The notes below the pieces were generated by a model, which saw nothing but the letters and a program-made list of their open reading frames with translations, was not told the DNA's origin and ran no database searches. Below are positions 37,018 to 46,956 of a stretch of DNA of 64,000 nt, piece by piece. Position numbers and translations under genes: made by a program. Position 1 is the stretch's first letter, and each line of letters starts with the position of its first letter. The DNA lies in the NCBI GenBank assembly GCA_001898225.1, contig MKTJ01000064.1:1-64000 (forward strand), written 5' to 3'. This stretch comes from Chloroflexi bacterium 54-19. Lineage in GTDB: Bacteria; Chloroflexota; Chloroflexia; Chloroheliales; Chloroheliaceae.

Positions 37018-37149
37018 ATGAATAACAACAAATCTATCAAAGTAGCTGTTGCGGCGCAGGTAACTGCACTTGTGCCATCCTTTCTTTCTTTCCCCCCTTG
37101 CCCACCCGAGTTGGCTAAACCGACTTTAAGACCGCCGGTCGCCCGCTAA
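37018..37149 (+). CDS. 43-aa proline-rich peptide, possible precursor peptide
   Basis: AAGGAGAATTTCAG immediately precedes ATG 37018. The peptide has a basic N-terminus (MNNNKSIKVAVAAQ), a hydrophobic middle and a C-terminal part with FPPCPPELAKP and RPPVAR. The split between leader-like N-terminus and proline/cysteine-rich C-terminus resembles a ribosomal peptide precursor. A strong terminator follows 22 bp later, and the next gene is a prolyl oligopeptidase. No modification enzyme other than that peptidase is adjacent. A chance short frame is possible, but the start signal and terminator make expression likely. Confidence 0.5.
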   Translation: MNNNKSIKVAVAAQVTALVPSFLSFPPCPPELAKPTLRPPVAR

Positions 37150-37171
37150 GGAACTTAAGGTAAAGCCAATT

Positions 37172-37223
37172 CCAGAAGATTGCAGGGATAAATCTGCAAT
37201 CTTCTGGATATTTATTTTGTTTT
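37172..37223 (+). terminator. Rho-independent terminator after the peptide gene
   Basis: CCAGAAGATTGCAG (37172-37185) and CTGCAATCTTCTGG (37194-37207) form a perfect 14-bp stem with an 8-nt loop, followed by a T-rich stretch. It separates the peptide gene from the peptidase gene. Confidence 0.9.
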
Positions 37224-37338
37224 AAGGAAGACTATTGGCTTACTCAAACATTAAGGGCAAAGTGTAAAAAATCAAATCTTAGTGAGCGTAGCTTGATACT
37301 CGTTCCTCACTTCGAGAAACCCAGAATGAAAAGGAACC

Positions 37339-39411
37339 ATGAATAAAAAAGATTACCCCTTACCGCCGTTAAGTGGTGCTAGTGATAAATTCTTTGGCAC
37401 CGAAGTAAGAGATCCTTATCGTTGCCTGGAAAGTTTGGACGATGTACAGGTTAAAGCCTGGCTCCAAGGCCAAACACAACTCACCGCTGCGTACTTTTCT
37501 AACATTGCGAGGCAAAACGAGCTGGTCAGACGAAAGTTGACCAGTTTATGGCACTATCCAAAATATTCAGTTCTTTCTAAAGAAGGAGATTACTACTTTT
37601 TTTGGGGTTTAGACTTAACCCACCAGGCTAAAATCCAGAACCAGGCCGTGCTATACCGTATGAATTGTCTTTCTGACGCGCCTATTCCGGTCCTCAATCC
37701 AAATTTGCTTGACCCTTCCGGTAACAGCGCTATTACCTACCAGTCCTTTAGCAGGGACGGTCGGTTAGTATCTTATACCTTTGCCCAGGACGGCAGCGAT
37801 GATCAACAGATTCACATCCGCCATACTTTAGACCTTTTTGATTCCAAAGAGGTGTTGGTAGGTTGCAAGACAGTTAACATTGCCTGGAACCCGGATAATT
37901 CCGGGTTTTACTACAACCGCTTTATAGATTCACCTTCCTACACCGAACCCATTGTTAAGGCTGGCTTGAATTGCATCTACTGGCACGCTTTGGGCTCCAA
38001 CCAATCCGAAGATACGCTTATCTTTGCACCTGAAGCATCTGATTCAGAGTTAGCTTTTTATCCCGAAACCAGTTACGACGGGCGTTACCTTGTTCTGTAC
38101 GCCACTTACAGCACTGAACCGCATAACCACATCTTTTACCGTAAAGCAGAAAGTACCGGTTCCTTTACAAACTTGACGGCCGGTACAAAAGATCAGTTCG
38201 TTTTTATCGGAAGTATAGAGGACACTTTTTATTTTCAAACTACCTGGAATGCGCCTAAAGGCCAAATAATAGCCATCGATCTAGCGCAACCTGAGTCGCA
38301 ATATTGGCAGGTAGTAATCCCGGAACAGGCTGACTTTTTAGCTTTTGTGACCTATTCCGGAGGAAACCTTGTAGCAGGTTTCCTACACTCGGCCTATCAT
38401 CGTTTGAAAGTCTTTACTTTAGAAGGTATCTTTCGAGAAGAGGTAAATTTACCTTCTTTTGCTACCATTTCCGGCCTTACCGGGAAACCTGACAGTGCGG
38501 AACTCTTTATCAGCGTAGAGAGTTTTACGAATCCTCCTTCTGTTTACAGTTACGATCTTGGGCGGAAAGAACTCATTTTGTTGATTAAACCTGTTCTTGA
38601 TTTTCAGCCGGAACATTATGAAACCAAGCAGGTTTTTTATCCATCCAAAGATGGGACCATGATTCCAATGTTCTTAACCTATAAGAAAGGAATTTGTTTG
38701 AATAAAGCTAATCCAACCCTTTTGACCGGTTATGGTGGGTTTGGAATCAGTCAGACACCCATCTTCCTAATTTCAAACGCGTTATGGCTTTCTCAGGGAG
38801 GGATTCTGGCCGTAGCCAATGTGCGGGGAGGCGGCGAACTTGGATTGGATTGGCACGAGCAAGGGCGTTTGTATAAAAAACAGAACTCATTTGGAGACCT
38901 TTGCGCGGCCGCCGAATGGTTAATTGAAGAAAATTACACCAGTCCGGCCAAATTAGCTTTAATGGGACATAGCAATGGAGGTTTGTTAGTAGCCGGGAGT
39001 ATCATTCAAAGTCCCCACCTTTTTGGCGCGGTAATATGCCGAGCCCCTTTAACCGATATGCTACGGTACCATTTGCTAGGAGCAGGGCGCAACTGGCTAG
39101 CTGAATATGGTTGTGCCATGACCAGTCCGCAGGAGTTCAGGACATTATACGCTTATTCACCTTTGCACAATATAAAAAAAGAGGATTATCCGGCCGTGTT
39201 TGTTACAGTGCCTATCGGAGATGAACGGGTGCATCCTATGCACTCCTTAAAGTTTATAGCCAATTTACAGGCTAGTTCTACCGGAGAAAACCCTATCCTG
39301 CTTCGCATAGAGCGAGAAGGAGGCCATGGTATAGGTAACGCTTCTAGTCGCACTTTTGAGGAGTTATGTGATATTTACACATTTCTTTTCAGCTTATTTG
39401 AGATGATTTGA
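37339..39411 (+). CDS. Prolyl oligopeptidase (S9A family)
   Basis: This 690-aa cytosolic serine peptidase has an N-terminal PLSGASDKFFGTEVRDPYRCLE segment, a seven-blade propeller (about 75-420) and the catalytic domain with VRGGGELGLDWHEQG, GHSNGG (Ser545), IGDERVHP and EREGGHGIG (His663). S9A enzymes cut peptides of up to about 30 residues after proline. The size and motifs are complete. The gene lies 189 bp downstream of the proline-rich peptide gene, separated by a terminator, so a substrate link is inference. Confidence 0.92.
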   Translation: MNKKDYPLPPLSGASDKFFGTEVRDPYRCLESLDDVQVKAWLQGQTQLTAAYFSNIARQNELVRRKLTSLWHYPKYSVLSKEGDYYFFWGLDLTHQAKIQNQAVLYRMNCLSDAPIPVLNPNLLDPSGNSAITYQSFSRDGRLVSYTFAQDGSDDQQIHIRHTLDLFDSKEVLVGCKTVNIAWNPDNSGFYYNRFIDSPSYTEPIVKAGLNCIYWHALGSNQSEDTLIFAPEASDSELAFYPETSYDGRYLVLYATYSTEPHNHIFYRKAESTGSFTNLTAGTKDQFVFIGSIEDTFYFQTTWNAPKGQIIAIDLAQPESQYWQVVIPEQADFLAFVTYSGGNLVAGFLHSAYHRLKVFTLEGIFREEVNLPSFATISGLTGKPDSAELFISVESFTNPPSVYSYDLGRKELILLIKPVLDFQPEHYETKQVFYPSKDGTMIPMFLTYKKGICLNKANPTLLTGYGGFGISQTPIFLISNALWLSQGGILAVANVRGGGELGLDWHEQGRLYKKQNSFGDLCAAAEWLIEENYTSPAKLALMGHSNGGLLVAGSIIQSPHLFGAVICRAPLTDMLRYHLLGAGRNWLAEYGCAMTSPQEFRTLYAYSPLHNIKKEDYPAVFVTVPIGDERVHPMHSLKFIANLQASSTGENPILLRIEREGGHGIGNASSRTFEELCDIYTFLFSLFEMI

Positions 39412-39412
39412 A

Positions 39413-42400
39413 TTAAACAGATGTTTCAATGGCACCGAGGCTCAGCAAATTATACCGTTGAGCCTCAGTTAGTCCAATTACACCTTTGATATTTAGGCCT
39501 TCGTAAGGTGAACGGGCAGTGAGGGTTTGAGCCAAGGTATTATTTACAAGGTTCCAGACCTTAATTATACCTCCTTCTCCACCACTATATAAGACATTCC
39601 CATCAGAGTTAAATGCTATTGTCGTCCCTTTAGAACCGTGTTCAAAAGTGGTAATTAATTGTACCTTTTCCAGATCTTCAACCTGCCAAACTTGAATTAA
39701 TCCATTATCTCGAATTACCGCAACTTTTTGGGTATCAACGTTTGGGCTTGCGCCCAGGCTTATATTTGGGTTTAAAACAGGACACTTTATATAGGCTATT
39801 GCCCAAATTAGTCCCTTATTACTGTTTATTGTGGTGACACATTCTCCCTTAACAGTATCCCAACAGCGAATACCTCCATCTCCCCCTCCACTGAATAGGA
39901 TGCTGCCATCATGATTGAAAGCCAGAGACATTACAAGGCTTTGGTTATGCCAACCGGCAAGTTTGCAAATTATCGCCTCTTTAGGATCAACTTTCCATAG
40001 ATAGATAAATCCATCGTCCCCGCCACTAGCCAGGAATTGTCCATTCCGACTGAAAACCAGCTTTCGTATTCGACCCTGGTGGGTTGAATTACTGTCAAGG
40101 GGCTTTCCTGTTATTAAAGACCAAACCTTGATAATTCCTTCCTCATCACCACTTAAAAGTAGGTTCTTATCCGAGTTAAACAGGACAGCCGTTACCGTTT
40201 TGCGATGTCCGCTCAAAGTACGCCAGCATTTACAATTAGCTAGATTCCACAGTTTAATAGTGTTATCGCTACTACCACTGGCAACTGTTTTACCATCTGA
40301 ACTATAATCTAAAGCCACCACAAACCCCGTATGTCCCTTTAAGACAACTGGACTTATTGGGTGAGCTTGAGGTACCGCTTCAGGTAATTCCCATAACAAA
40401 AGATTATTATCTACCCCAGCTACTCCCAGATATTTACCGTCTGGGCTAACACCAACTGAATAGATTAAATTGTTATAACCCTGGATTACGTCCAAGATTT
40501 CAAAACTTTTAAGCGACCAAAGTTTTAAATTTGAAATTTCGGCGCTACTACTGACAAAAGTCTCCTCATCAGCGCCAGGGCAAAAGGCTAGGGCTTCTAT
40601 TGTCCTGTTACCGGAGGATAAACTCTTATGAATAGACATGTCCTCCACTTTATACACATTTATTATGCCGTCTACCCCCGAACTGGCAAGAAACTTACCA
40701 TTCTTACTAAATGTTACAGCCGAAACAACTCCATTATGCTCTTTTAAGGAGTGTTTGAGACAGAAAGTTTGTTTTGCTGTCGTCCATACGTGAACTGTCC
40801 CGTCAGCACCACCACTTGCAAATAGGTTACCATCTGGACTAAACACCAATGATGACGAAGTAATCCATTGTTCGTTCTTCTTAAGAACAGCTGCTGGTTT
40901 AACAACAATTCCATTTTGAAAGTTATTATGTTCAATTTCCCTCAGGAATGCGTTCATTTCCCACAACTTAATTGTTCCATCAAACCCGCCACTGGCCAAC
41001 AATTTACCATCCGAACTAAAAGCAAGAGCCATTATCCAACCCTGCTCTGCAACAATAGAAGCAATCAGTTGGGTGTTAGAAACCTGCCATAAATAAAAGG
41101 TTTGATCATCTCCCCCAGTGGCAAGCCATTTACCATCAGGACTAAAAGCAACTGAGCGTATAATGCCTGAGATAGGTGAGTTATCTTTGCCCAAAACAGC
41201 CAGACAAAGCCCACTTTGAGGTTCCCACAACCGGATTGTTCCGTCCGCACTCCCTGAAGCGAGAATAGAACCATCAGGACTAAAAGCTATTGTCGCTATT
41301 AGATTAGTATGCCCCAGGCACTCAAAAATCTGTCCCTCGAAGGTTGTTCCTACTCGCCACAACTTTATTGCACCATTAGCGCAACCAATTGCAAGGGTTG
41401 TACCATCTGGACTGTAAGCTAGGCTGTACCCGCTTAAATTAGCTTCAGTGAAAATAGCACCGGCAAGGTCGGTCCCACTTAAATTTACATCATGCAATTC
41501 CACTCCGGCCAGATTTGTTTGCCACAAGGTAAGGTTTGCTAAGTTCAAACCGGTTAAATCAGCCCCTAAATGGATAAGCAAATTAAGTATATTTCCCCCG
41601 GCGTAACCCTGGGTATCCTGAGGTAAAATTTGCAAATTCATCAACAGTTGGTTCAGATAACTCTCTACTTTCTCATCCCGTTTAAGACTCATTTTAAGTT
41701 GACTCAGGAGGGGTTCAACTATAACTCTTAATTGGGTCTGGCGGATATATTCGCGGGCCCTGGTTTGTAAGAGAGGATAGCGGTTCAGGATTACAGGGGT
41801 TTGAGATAGAATTTCTGCGTGCAATTGATTTAATAATCGCTGCGTAACATATTCTGTGATCACTCCCTGCAAAGTGAAGCTTGGATTCTTATCTGCTTTA
41901 TCCTTATCCTGATTTTCGTCGATTAAAAACCGTCTGAATAAAGCACTTAGCCCGTCAGTAAAAATCTGAACCCCATAATGCAAAACACTTTGGGTTTGGA
42001 ATATTTCCACATCAAGGGGCTCTCGGCTAACCGCCAGCCAGTATAGAATATCTTGTTCTACAACCGAAAGTCTATCGAAATGTTGATCAAGAATATAGCG
42101 AATTTCGCCATCGCCATAGAGAAATATCTTACTGTCAATAAAAGCCCCCAGAGCCCCGCCAAACATTTCCTTTATGGGTTCCGCTATTAATTTGAGGGCC
42201 AGAGGATTACCGCTGTAATGCTGATTAAGAATTTCGCTCTGAACCTCATCGCTGGGAATATTCATACTATGCAGAATAGCCTGACAGGATTTATTATCCA
42301 GCCCCTTAAGGGCCAGTGAGCGAACATGGCCATTCTTATCCTCCCGGGAAGCGCTCTGGCGAAGTCTTTCCCGGCTAGTGATTAATAGACAACTCCGATG

Positions 42401-43246
42401 GGAAAATTCGCTTATTCGCCGGATAAAGTCTCCATAATCGGTATAGCCTTCGTTGAATTCCCCGGCTACCAGCCCCGCTTGCATGATGGTTTCCATGTTA
42501 TCTAAAACGAGTAGACAGCGATAATTACGCAGGTACTTCATTAACAGCACTATTTTTTCACTTTGTAAGGTAGGAAGGTTGGCCGGCTGACCATTGAGCA
42601 AAAAGCGAAGTAAACTATCTAAAAGTTCACCTAGCGGTGGCGCGTTATGCAGGCTGCGAAAAATCACAAAATCGAAATGGGAGGCCACCTGGTGAGCAAT
42701 ACTGACGGCTAGGCCGGTTTTACCGATGCCACCAATTCCGAATATACTGACTACCTTATGCTTATCTTTGGTAAGCCATTTCTCCAGTTTATTACTCTCT
42801 TCTTCCCGTCCGTAAAGCACCCGGTTGTCAATAGCTTCACTCCAATCCTGGCGAGGTGCACCCCTTACAAAACTTAATGGCATCGGGTGTTGTAGGTCCG
42901 TCTGAGTTTGTTCCTTGAGCAAACTATTAAACCAGGCCGGGTCAAAAGCCTCTTTTATCTCCTTTTTTGAACCGGTGGCTTTTTCCCACAGAAACTGTGC
43001 TTCAGTTTGCTCCTCCCGGATGTTAAAGCAGCCTCTTTCCAAGAAAATGGTAATAAGCTGGCGCAAGTGATGGATTTGCGGATAGCTACTACCGGCTTCC
43101 CAATTTAAGACCGATCTTTTGTTGATCCCGATCAATTCAGCCAGTTGGTGCTGTGTAAGCTTAGCCTTACGGCGATAAGACTGTATTAAACTGCCAGACT
43201 CATAGTCAAGAGCTCTGTAATTATGTGAAGTTCGCATAAATTTCAA
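39413..43246 (-). CDS. STAND NTPase with XRE, NB-ARC, pentapeptide and WD40 domains
   Basis: The 1277-aa protein starts with an XRE HTH (residues 20-75). Next is an NB-ARC NTPase with Walker A GIGGIGKT (170-177), Walker B CLLVLDNME (Asp249), and LLITSRERL. A winged-helix region follows. A short pentapeptide block (about 570-610, ALANLTLWQTNLAG-type) precedes about 14 WD40 repeats (615-1260). STAND proteins oligomerise on sensing a ligand and are common defence or death switches. Here the HTH stands where an effector domain would be, so the output may be DNA binding. It stops 1 bp from the peptidase gene, convergent. Confidence 0.88.
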   Translation of the reverse strand: MKFMRTSHNYRALDYESGSLIQSYRRKAKLTQHQLAELIGINKRSVLNWEAGSSYPQIHHLRQLITIFLERGCFNIREEQTEAQFLWEKATGSKKEIKEAFDPAWFNSLLKEQTQTDLQHPMPLSFVRGAPRQDWSEAIDNRVLYGREEESNKLEKWLTKDKHKVVSIFGIGGIGKTGLAVSIAHQVASHFDFVIFRSLHNAPPLGELLDSLLRFLLNGQPANLPTLQSEKIVLLMKYLRNYRCLLVLDNMETIMQAGLVAGEFNEGYTDYGDFIRRISEFSHRSCLLITSRERLRQSASREDKNGHVRSLALKGLDNKSCQAILHSMNIPSDEVQSEILNQHYSGNPLALKLIAEPIKEMFGGALGAFIDSKIFLYGDGEIRYILDQHFDRLSVVEQDILYWLAVSREPLDVEIFQTQSVLHYGVQIFTDGLSALFRRFLIDENQDKDKADKNPSFTLQGVITEYVTQRLLNQLHAEILSQTPVILNRYPLLQTRAREYIRQTQLRVIVEPLLSQLKMSLKRDEKVESYLNQLLMNLQILPQDTQGYAGGNILNLLIHLGADLTGLNLANLTLWQTNLAGVELHDVNLSGTDLAGAIFTEANLSGYSLAYSPDGTTLAIGCANGAIKLWRVGTTFEGQIFECLGHTNLIATIAFSPDGSILASGSADGTIRLWEPQSGLCLAVLGKDNSPISGIIRSVAFSPDGKWLATGGDDQTFYLWQVSNTQLIASIVAEQGWIMALAFSSDGKLLASGGFDGTIKLWEMNAFLREIEHNNFQNGIVVKPAAVLKKNEQWITSSSLVFSPDGNLFASGGADGTVHVWTTAKQTFCLKHSLKEHNGVVSAVTFSKNGKFLASSGVDGIINVYKVEDMSIHKSLSSGNRTIEALAFCPGADEETFVSSSAEISNLKLWSLKSFEILDVIQGYNNLIYSVGVSPDGKYLGVAGVDNNLLLWELPEAVPQAHPISPVVLKGHTGFVVALDYSSDGKTVASGSSDNTIKLWNLANCKCWRTLSGHRKTVTAVLFNSDKNLLLSGDEEGIIKVWSLITGKPLDSNSTHQGRIRKLVFSRNGQFLASGGDDGFIYLWKVDPKEAIICKLAGWHNQSLVMSLAFNHDGSILFSGGGDGGIRCWDTVKGECVTTINSNKGLIWAIAYIKCPVLNPNISLGASPNVDTQKVAVIRDNGLIQVWQVEDLEKVQLITTFEHGSKGTTIAFNSDGNVLYSGGEGGIIKVWNLVNNTLAQTLTARSPYEGLNIKGVIGLTEAQRYNLLSLGAIETSV

Positions 43247-43565
43247 AGAAAGGTGAAGTGTTTTCGCTAAAAGATGAAATGCCAGGTGAATAATACGTAT
43301 TTTACTTAATCTAACGTTACCTTAATATTATTTTATCATAAAGTTGTCCTATCGATGCTGATGTACCACGTAACTTGTCTCACCGGCCAAAGGGTTTTTC
43401 GGGCGTAGGTGAGACAGCAATTTCCCTTGATTTGAAAACTGCAATATTAAATTTCCAGGTTTTGGGGTTGCTTTGGATTTTCACAAGTTTAGCAAGTAAG
43501 CAAAACCGGAACAAGACGACAGGGTTGAATAGATAGCTTGATAAGTAGGAAAGTGGGTAAGGTCG
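43247..43565. other. Divergent intergenic region with an inverted repeat
   Basis: GTCTCACC (43377-43384) and GGTGAGAC (43408-43415) are inverted 8-bp copies with a 23-bp gap between them. No gene is seen. The region carries the promoters of the divergent STAND and TPR genes, and the repeat is a possible regulator site. Confidence 0.4.
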
Positions 43566-44831
43566 ATGCTCTCGTTTTTACATAATTTCCTGCCATCTCA
43601 AAATTACAAATCTGGTGAAATTCAATCCGAATTAAACCAGGTCCCTTTCCAGTGTCAAGTTGAGGGTTCAATGATATTACCTCCACCTTCTCAAGACACG
43701 GATTTTAAGAACTTTTGGGAGACATTTCTAAGATATTTCAACCGACATGTGCCTTTAGATGCAGCATTGCTGAAGGCGCGTGCGGCTATAGAGGAACAGC
43801 AACCTGAGGAAGCCCTACTTTCCCTGGAAAGTATTGATTTGTCCCGGTTAGGCCCCCTTTCGCAGGCAATCTATTATTGCCTTAAAGGTCAAGGCTGGTT
43901 GCTCTTAAAAGAATATGATAAAGAAATAAGCGCCTTTCAAGAGGCTATCCGAGTTCTTGAAATAGGGAAACCGCTGACCTCTGTACAGATAGTGTGGGTC
44001 CATAACTGGCTTGCAACAGCCTTATATGAGCAGGGTAAAATAACACAAAGCCTTGAAGAACTTCACCTTTGCCTCAAAAGCTCTTCACCATATTTTATTC
44101 AGACTGGTCGGCTCCGAATGAAGGTTTTACTCAACCTGGGACATGTGAATACTGCCTTGGGACAATATCAACAGGCTTTAGATAACTACGGGCAGGCGCT
44201 AGCTTTAATCCAGGTTAAAGGTGAGCAAGAAAAATTAGACTTAGCTGGGATTTACTGGGGACTAGGTTTTGCTTATCGAAGTAAGGAAAACTTTACCAGG
44301 GCCAGACTTTTCCTTGATAAAACCCTGGCGCTGTTTTTAGAGGCAGGCAACTTAATCATGGTGACTAGAGTGCAAAACCTCCTTGGGCTGGTATTAATCG
44401 AAAAAGGAGAACTCAAGGAGGCAGAACAAATTTTGAAACAAGCTTTAGTTACCGCTGAAGCCTTACCGGATACAAAAAGAGATTATGTTGTCCTCACCCG
44501 CACCAGTAACAATTTAGCCTTTTTATTTAAGCTGCAAGAAAGATGGGTGGAAGCCCAGGAATGGGCGACCATAAGTCTTGGCTATGCCGAAAAACTAACT
44601 GAACCACTTCTGGTAAGCCGGGTCCGGGTAGACCTAGCAGAAATAAATTTGAGTCTTGGCAGACCGGTGGAAGCAATTAAGCTTTTCAATTCAGCGATAG
44701 CCATTATTGAGCAACCCAAAATAACTAAGGGATGCTGGCAAATTTATTACCGCTATGGCGTAGCTTTGAGGCATATGGGTCACCTTCAAGAAGCTTTCGA
44801 TATTCTTAGCAGAGGTTATATGTTAACTTAG
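43566..44831 (+). CDS. TPR-repeat protein
   Basis: The 421-aa protein is made of helix pairs typical of TPRs (LARAAIEEQQPEEALLSLESI, HVNTALGQYQQALDNYGQAL, LLGLVLIEKGELKEAEQILKQAL, VALRHMGHLQEAFDILS). It has no catalytic or DNA-binding part. It resembles the TPR half of the XRE-TPR regulator at 31-32.5 kb, suggesting a signal adaptor. It lies divergent from the STAND gene. Confidence 0.75.
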   Translation: MLSFLHNFLPSQNYKSGEIQSELNQVPFQCQVEGSMILPPPSQDTDFKNFWETFLRYFNRHVPLDAALLKARAAIEEQQPEEALLSLESIDLSRLGPLSQAIYYCLKGQGWLLLKEYDKEISAFQEAIRVLEIGKPLTSVQIVWVHNWLATALYEQGKITQSLEELHLCLKSSSPYFIQTGRLRMKVLLNLGHVNTALGQYQQALDNYGQALALIQVKGEQEKLDLAGIYWGLGFAYRSKENFTRARLFLDKTLALFLEAGNLIMVTRVQNLLGLVLIEKGELKEAEQILKQALVTAEALPDTKRDYVVLTRTSNNLAFLFKLQERWVEAQEWATISLGYAEKLTEPLLVSRVRVDLAEINLSLGRPVEAIKLFNSAIAIIEQPKITKGCWQIYYRYGVALRHMGHLQEAFDILSRGYMLT

Positions 44832-44882
44832 TTTTGTCGAAATTTAGAGAAAACTTTAGATAACGTTCCCAACGGGTTTCTC

Positions 44883-46097
44883 TTAATTATTAGCATGTCC
44901 GCATTGTGGACAAAACCGCGCCCGTAACGGCACAAAGGCATTACAAAATGAGCACTGTCTGGAACGATTGCTTAAAGGAGCCGCATCATTAGTGCAGTAA
45001 ATCAAACGGCGATCATTTAGAGTACCGCATTTGGAACAGCGTACCAGTTTTGTCAATTTTCCCGCCTGTAAATCATTTTTGAATTCGGTCGCGGATTCGA
45101 AACGCTCCGCCGAATTTTCATTCAGATTCGTCAGGATAATTTCTTCTAGATCTTCCGACACTTGAAAATTAATTTTGCGCAATGCGCCCGGATGGCGATC
45201 GGAAGCGTCATCCAGAATTTGGGTCGTTAAAAGAAAATAAAGAGTTGCGGCCAATGAATAAAGATCTGAACGAGGTTCGGCATTTCCTTTCAACTGTTCA
45301 GGTGCTACAAAACCACTGGTTCCTACTTTAGTTAATTTGGTACCGTCTCGAACATTGCGAGCGATACCGAAATCAATAAGGGCAATTGAACTGTCGGCAG
45401 TCCGTAACCTTAAATTCTCAGGTTTAATATCCCGGTGAAGGATAGGAGGCGTACGGTTGTGTAATATTTCCAATACTTCACATAATTTTATAGCATAATC
45501 AACCGCTGTATTGACATCTAAAGCCCGTTTTTGCCTAGTAATTACCTCATCTAGATCTAACCCGTCAATAAATTCCATCGCAAAGTAGTAACGCTTACCT
45601 TCCTGCACTACATCCGCCAATAATCTGGGAACAGAGCGAATCTGGGTAAGCGAGCCAAGCACCTTTGCTTCGTTGGTAAAATGTTCCAGGTAAACTTTTC
45701 TTTCGTTTTCAGGCCGCCCTTGTTCGTCAAGTAGTTCTTTTATTACAATTTTGGAACCAGCCTGGTTGTCCTGGGCAATATAAACTCGGCCCATTCCACC
45801 CTGACGGAGCAAGGAATCAATGGTCCAGCGACCGTTACCTAATTTTGCGCCGGGTGATAAAGGCAGTAAGATCTGGCAGTAGCCGCAATAAACCGCGTTG
45901 GTAGGACTGCTGTAACCGCAGCTATTACAAATCAGGCGGCCCGCTTGTTCCCGGTCCGGGTAAGGACTGTAACCGTTCTGCGGATTTGGCGGAGAGGAGG
46001 TGACGGGTTGCGTCGAAGGAGCGACTAACTCAAACCCGCAGTTATCGCAAAATGGCTGGTTAGGTGGGTTTTCGGTTTCGCATTGTATACAAACCAT
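44883..46097 (-). CDS. Serine/threonine protein kinase with zinc ribbons
   Basis: Two N-terminal zinc ribbons (Cys3/6/17/20 and Cys57/60/71/74) precede a Hanks-type kinase: glycine loop RQGGMGRVY (98-106), Lys120, HRDIKPEN (221-228), DFGIAR (242-247) and APEQL (265-269). All catalytic residues are present. A C-terminal zinc ribbon (CSFCNAFVPLRARFCPQC) closes the protein. There is no transmembrane helix, so it is cytosolic. It is read together with the downstream end of the FHA gene (64 bp apart), which would bind phospho-threonine. Confidence 0.9.
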   Translation of the reverse strand: MVCIQCETENPPNQPFCDNCGFELVAPSTQPVTSSPPNPQNGYSPYPDREQAGRLICNSCGYSSPTNAVYCGYCQILLPLSPGAKLGNGRWTIDSLLRQGGMGRVYIAQDNQAGSKIVIKELLDEQGRPENERKVYLEHFTNEAKVLGSLTQIRSVPRLLADVVQEGKRYYFAMEFIDGLDLDEVITRQKRALDVNTAVDYAIKLCEVLEILHNRTPPILHRDIKPENLRLRTADSSIALIDFGIARNVRDGTKLTKVGTSGFVAPEQLKGNAEPRSDLYSLAATLYFLLTTQILDDASDRHPGALRKINFQVSEDLEEIILTNLNENSAERFESATEFKNDLQAGKLTKLVRCSKCGTLNDRRLIYCTNDAAPLSNRSRQCSFCNAFVPLRARFCPQCGHANN

Positions 46098-46161
46098 AAG
46101 TTTACTATTACCTCGAATAATACTTGCCTGTTTGAGGTTAAAACCCTTATTTCAACAAAAT

Positions 46162-46956
46162 TTAAAAACTTTCAAAGAGTAAAAAAACGCGGCCGATAAT
46201 CACCTCGTCACCAGGCTGTAACGGCCGACTTCCGCGTGGGGCTAACCGGTTAGTTTGGCCTCCACGCCGAACTTTTGTGCCGTTAGCTCCCCCGGCGTCC
46301 TCAATCCACCAATTACCATTTTTATAGCGAATGAAAGCGTGCCGTCGGTGGACAAACCCTTCAGAGTCCTGCTTATCCAAATCAATGTGTGGAAAATAAT
46401 TCTCGTCTTCATCCCAGCGCCCAATTTCGTTTATGCCGGGATTAAGGGTAAACTTTTCTCCAAGTCGCGCGCCCCGTGTCACTATTAAGCTAGGATTGTT
46501 TGATACGGTGTTGTTATTAACTATTTTACCGGGTGGTTGCACTGCTGGCGGTACCGTTGCAGGCAGTACAGGAAAATTAACTTGGTTAAAGTTTTCTGGC
46601 CCGGTACCTGAGATTTGGGCTGGCAGCGATGGCGGCTCATAAGGCAAAGGGGTAGGTGTTGGAGTTACCTGGATTGACCCGCTTGGTTGTATTGATGCTG
46701 CTGAACGACTAAAAGAATTTGGCGACTGGCTCGGTAGCTCGTTGTAGTTAGGGCGCTCGAAAGGATACCCCTGGTCAGGGTACGCTTGCGGACGCTGGTA
46801 TTGTGATGCAGGCATAGCATGAACCGTCTGGTCAAAACTACCCGGCAAACGAGGCAGTGAAACTTGAGAGGAAGGCGGTAATGGTGCCGAACATTGATCA
46901 CAAAAACGCATTCCATCTGGATTGAGGGCTTTACAATCCTCACACATTACGGCCAT
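46162..46956 (-). CDS. FHA-domain protein with N-terminal zinc ribbon
   Basis: Residues 5-22 form a zinc ribbon (CEDC, then CDQC). A proline/serine/glutamine-rich linker (about 25-155) follows. The FHA domain spans about 160-264 with INEIGRWDED, EGFVHRRHAFI and DAGGANGTKVRRGG, the phosphopeptide-binding loops. It is the probable target or reader of the adjacent kinase. FHA proteins are frequent regulators of type VII secretion ATPases, and here the EssC homologue itself lacks an FHA part. Confidence 0.9.
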   Translation of the reverse strand: MAVMCEDCKALNPDGMRFCDQCSAPLPPSSQVSLPRLPGSFDQTVHAMPASQYQRPQAYPDQGYPFERPNYNELPSQSPNSFSRSAASIQPSGSIQVTPTPTPLPYEPPSLPAQISGTGPENFNQVNFPVLPATVPPAVQPPGKIVNNNTVSNNPSLIVTRGARLGEKFTLNPGINEIGRWDEDENYFPHIDLDKQDSEGFVHRRHAFIRYKNGNWWIEDAGGANGTKVRRGGQTNRLAPRGSRPLQPGDEVIIGRVFLLFESF

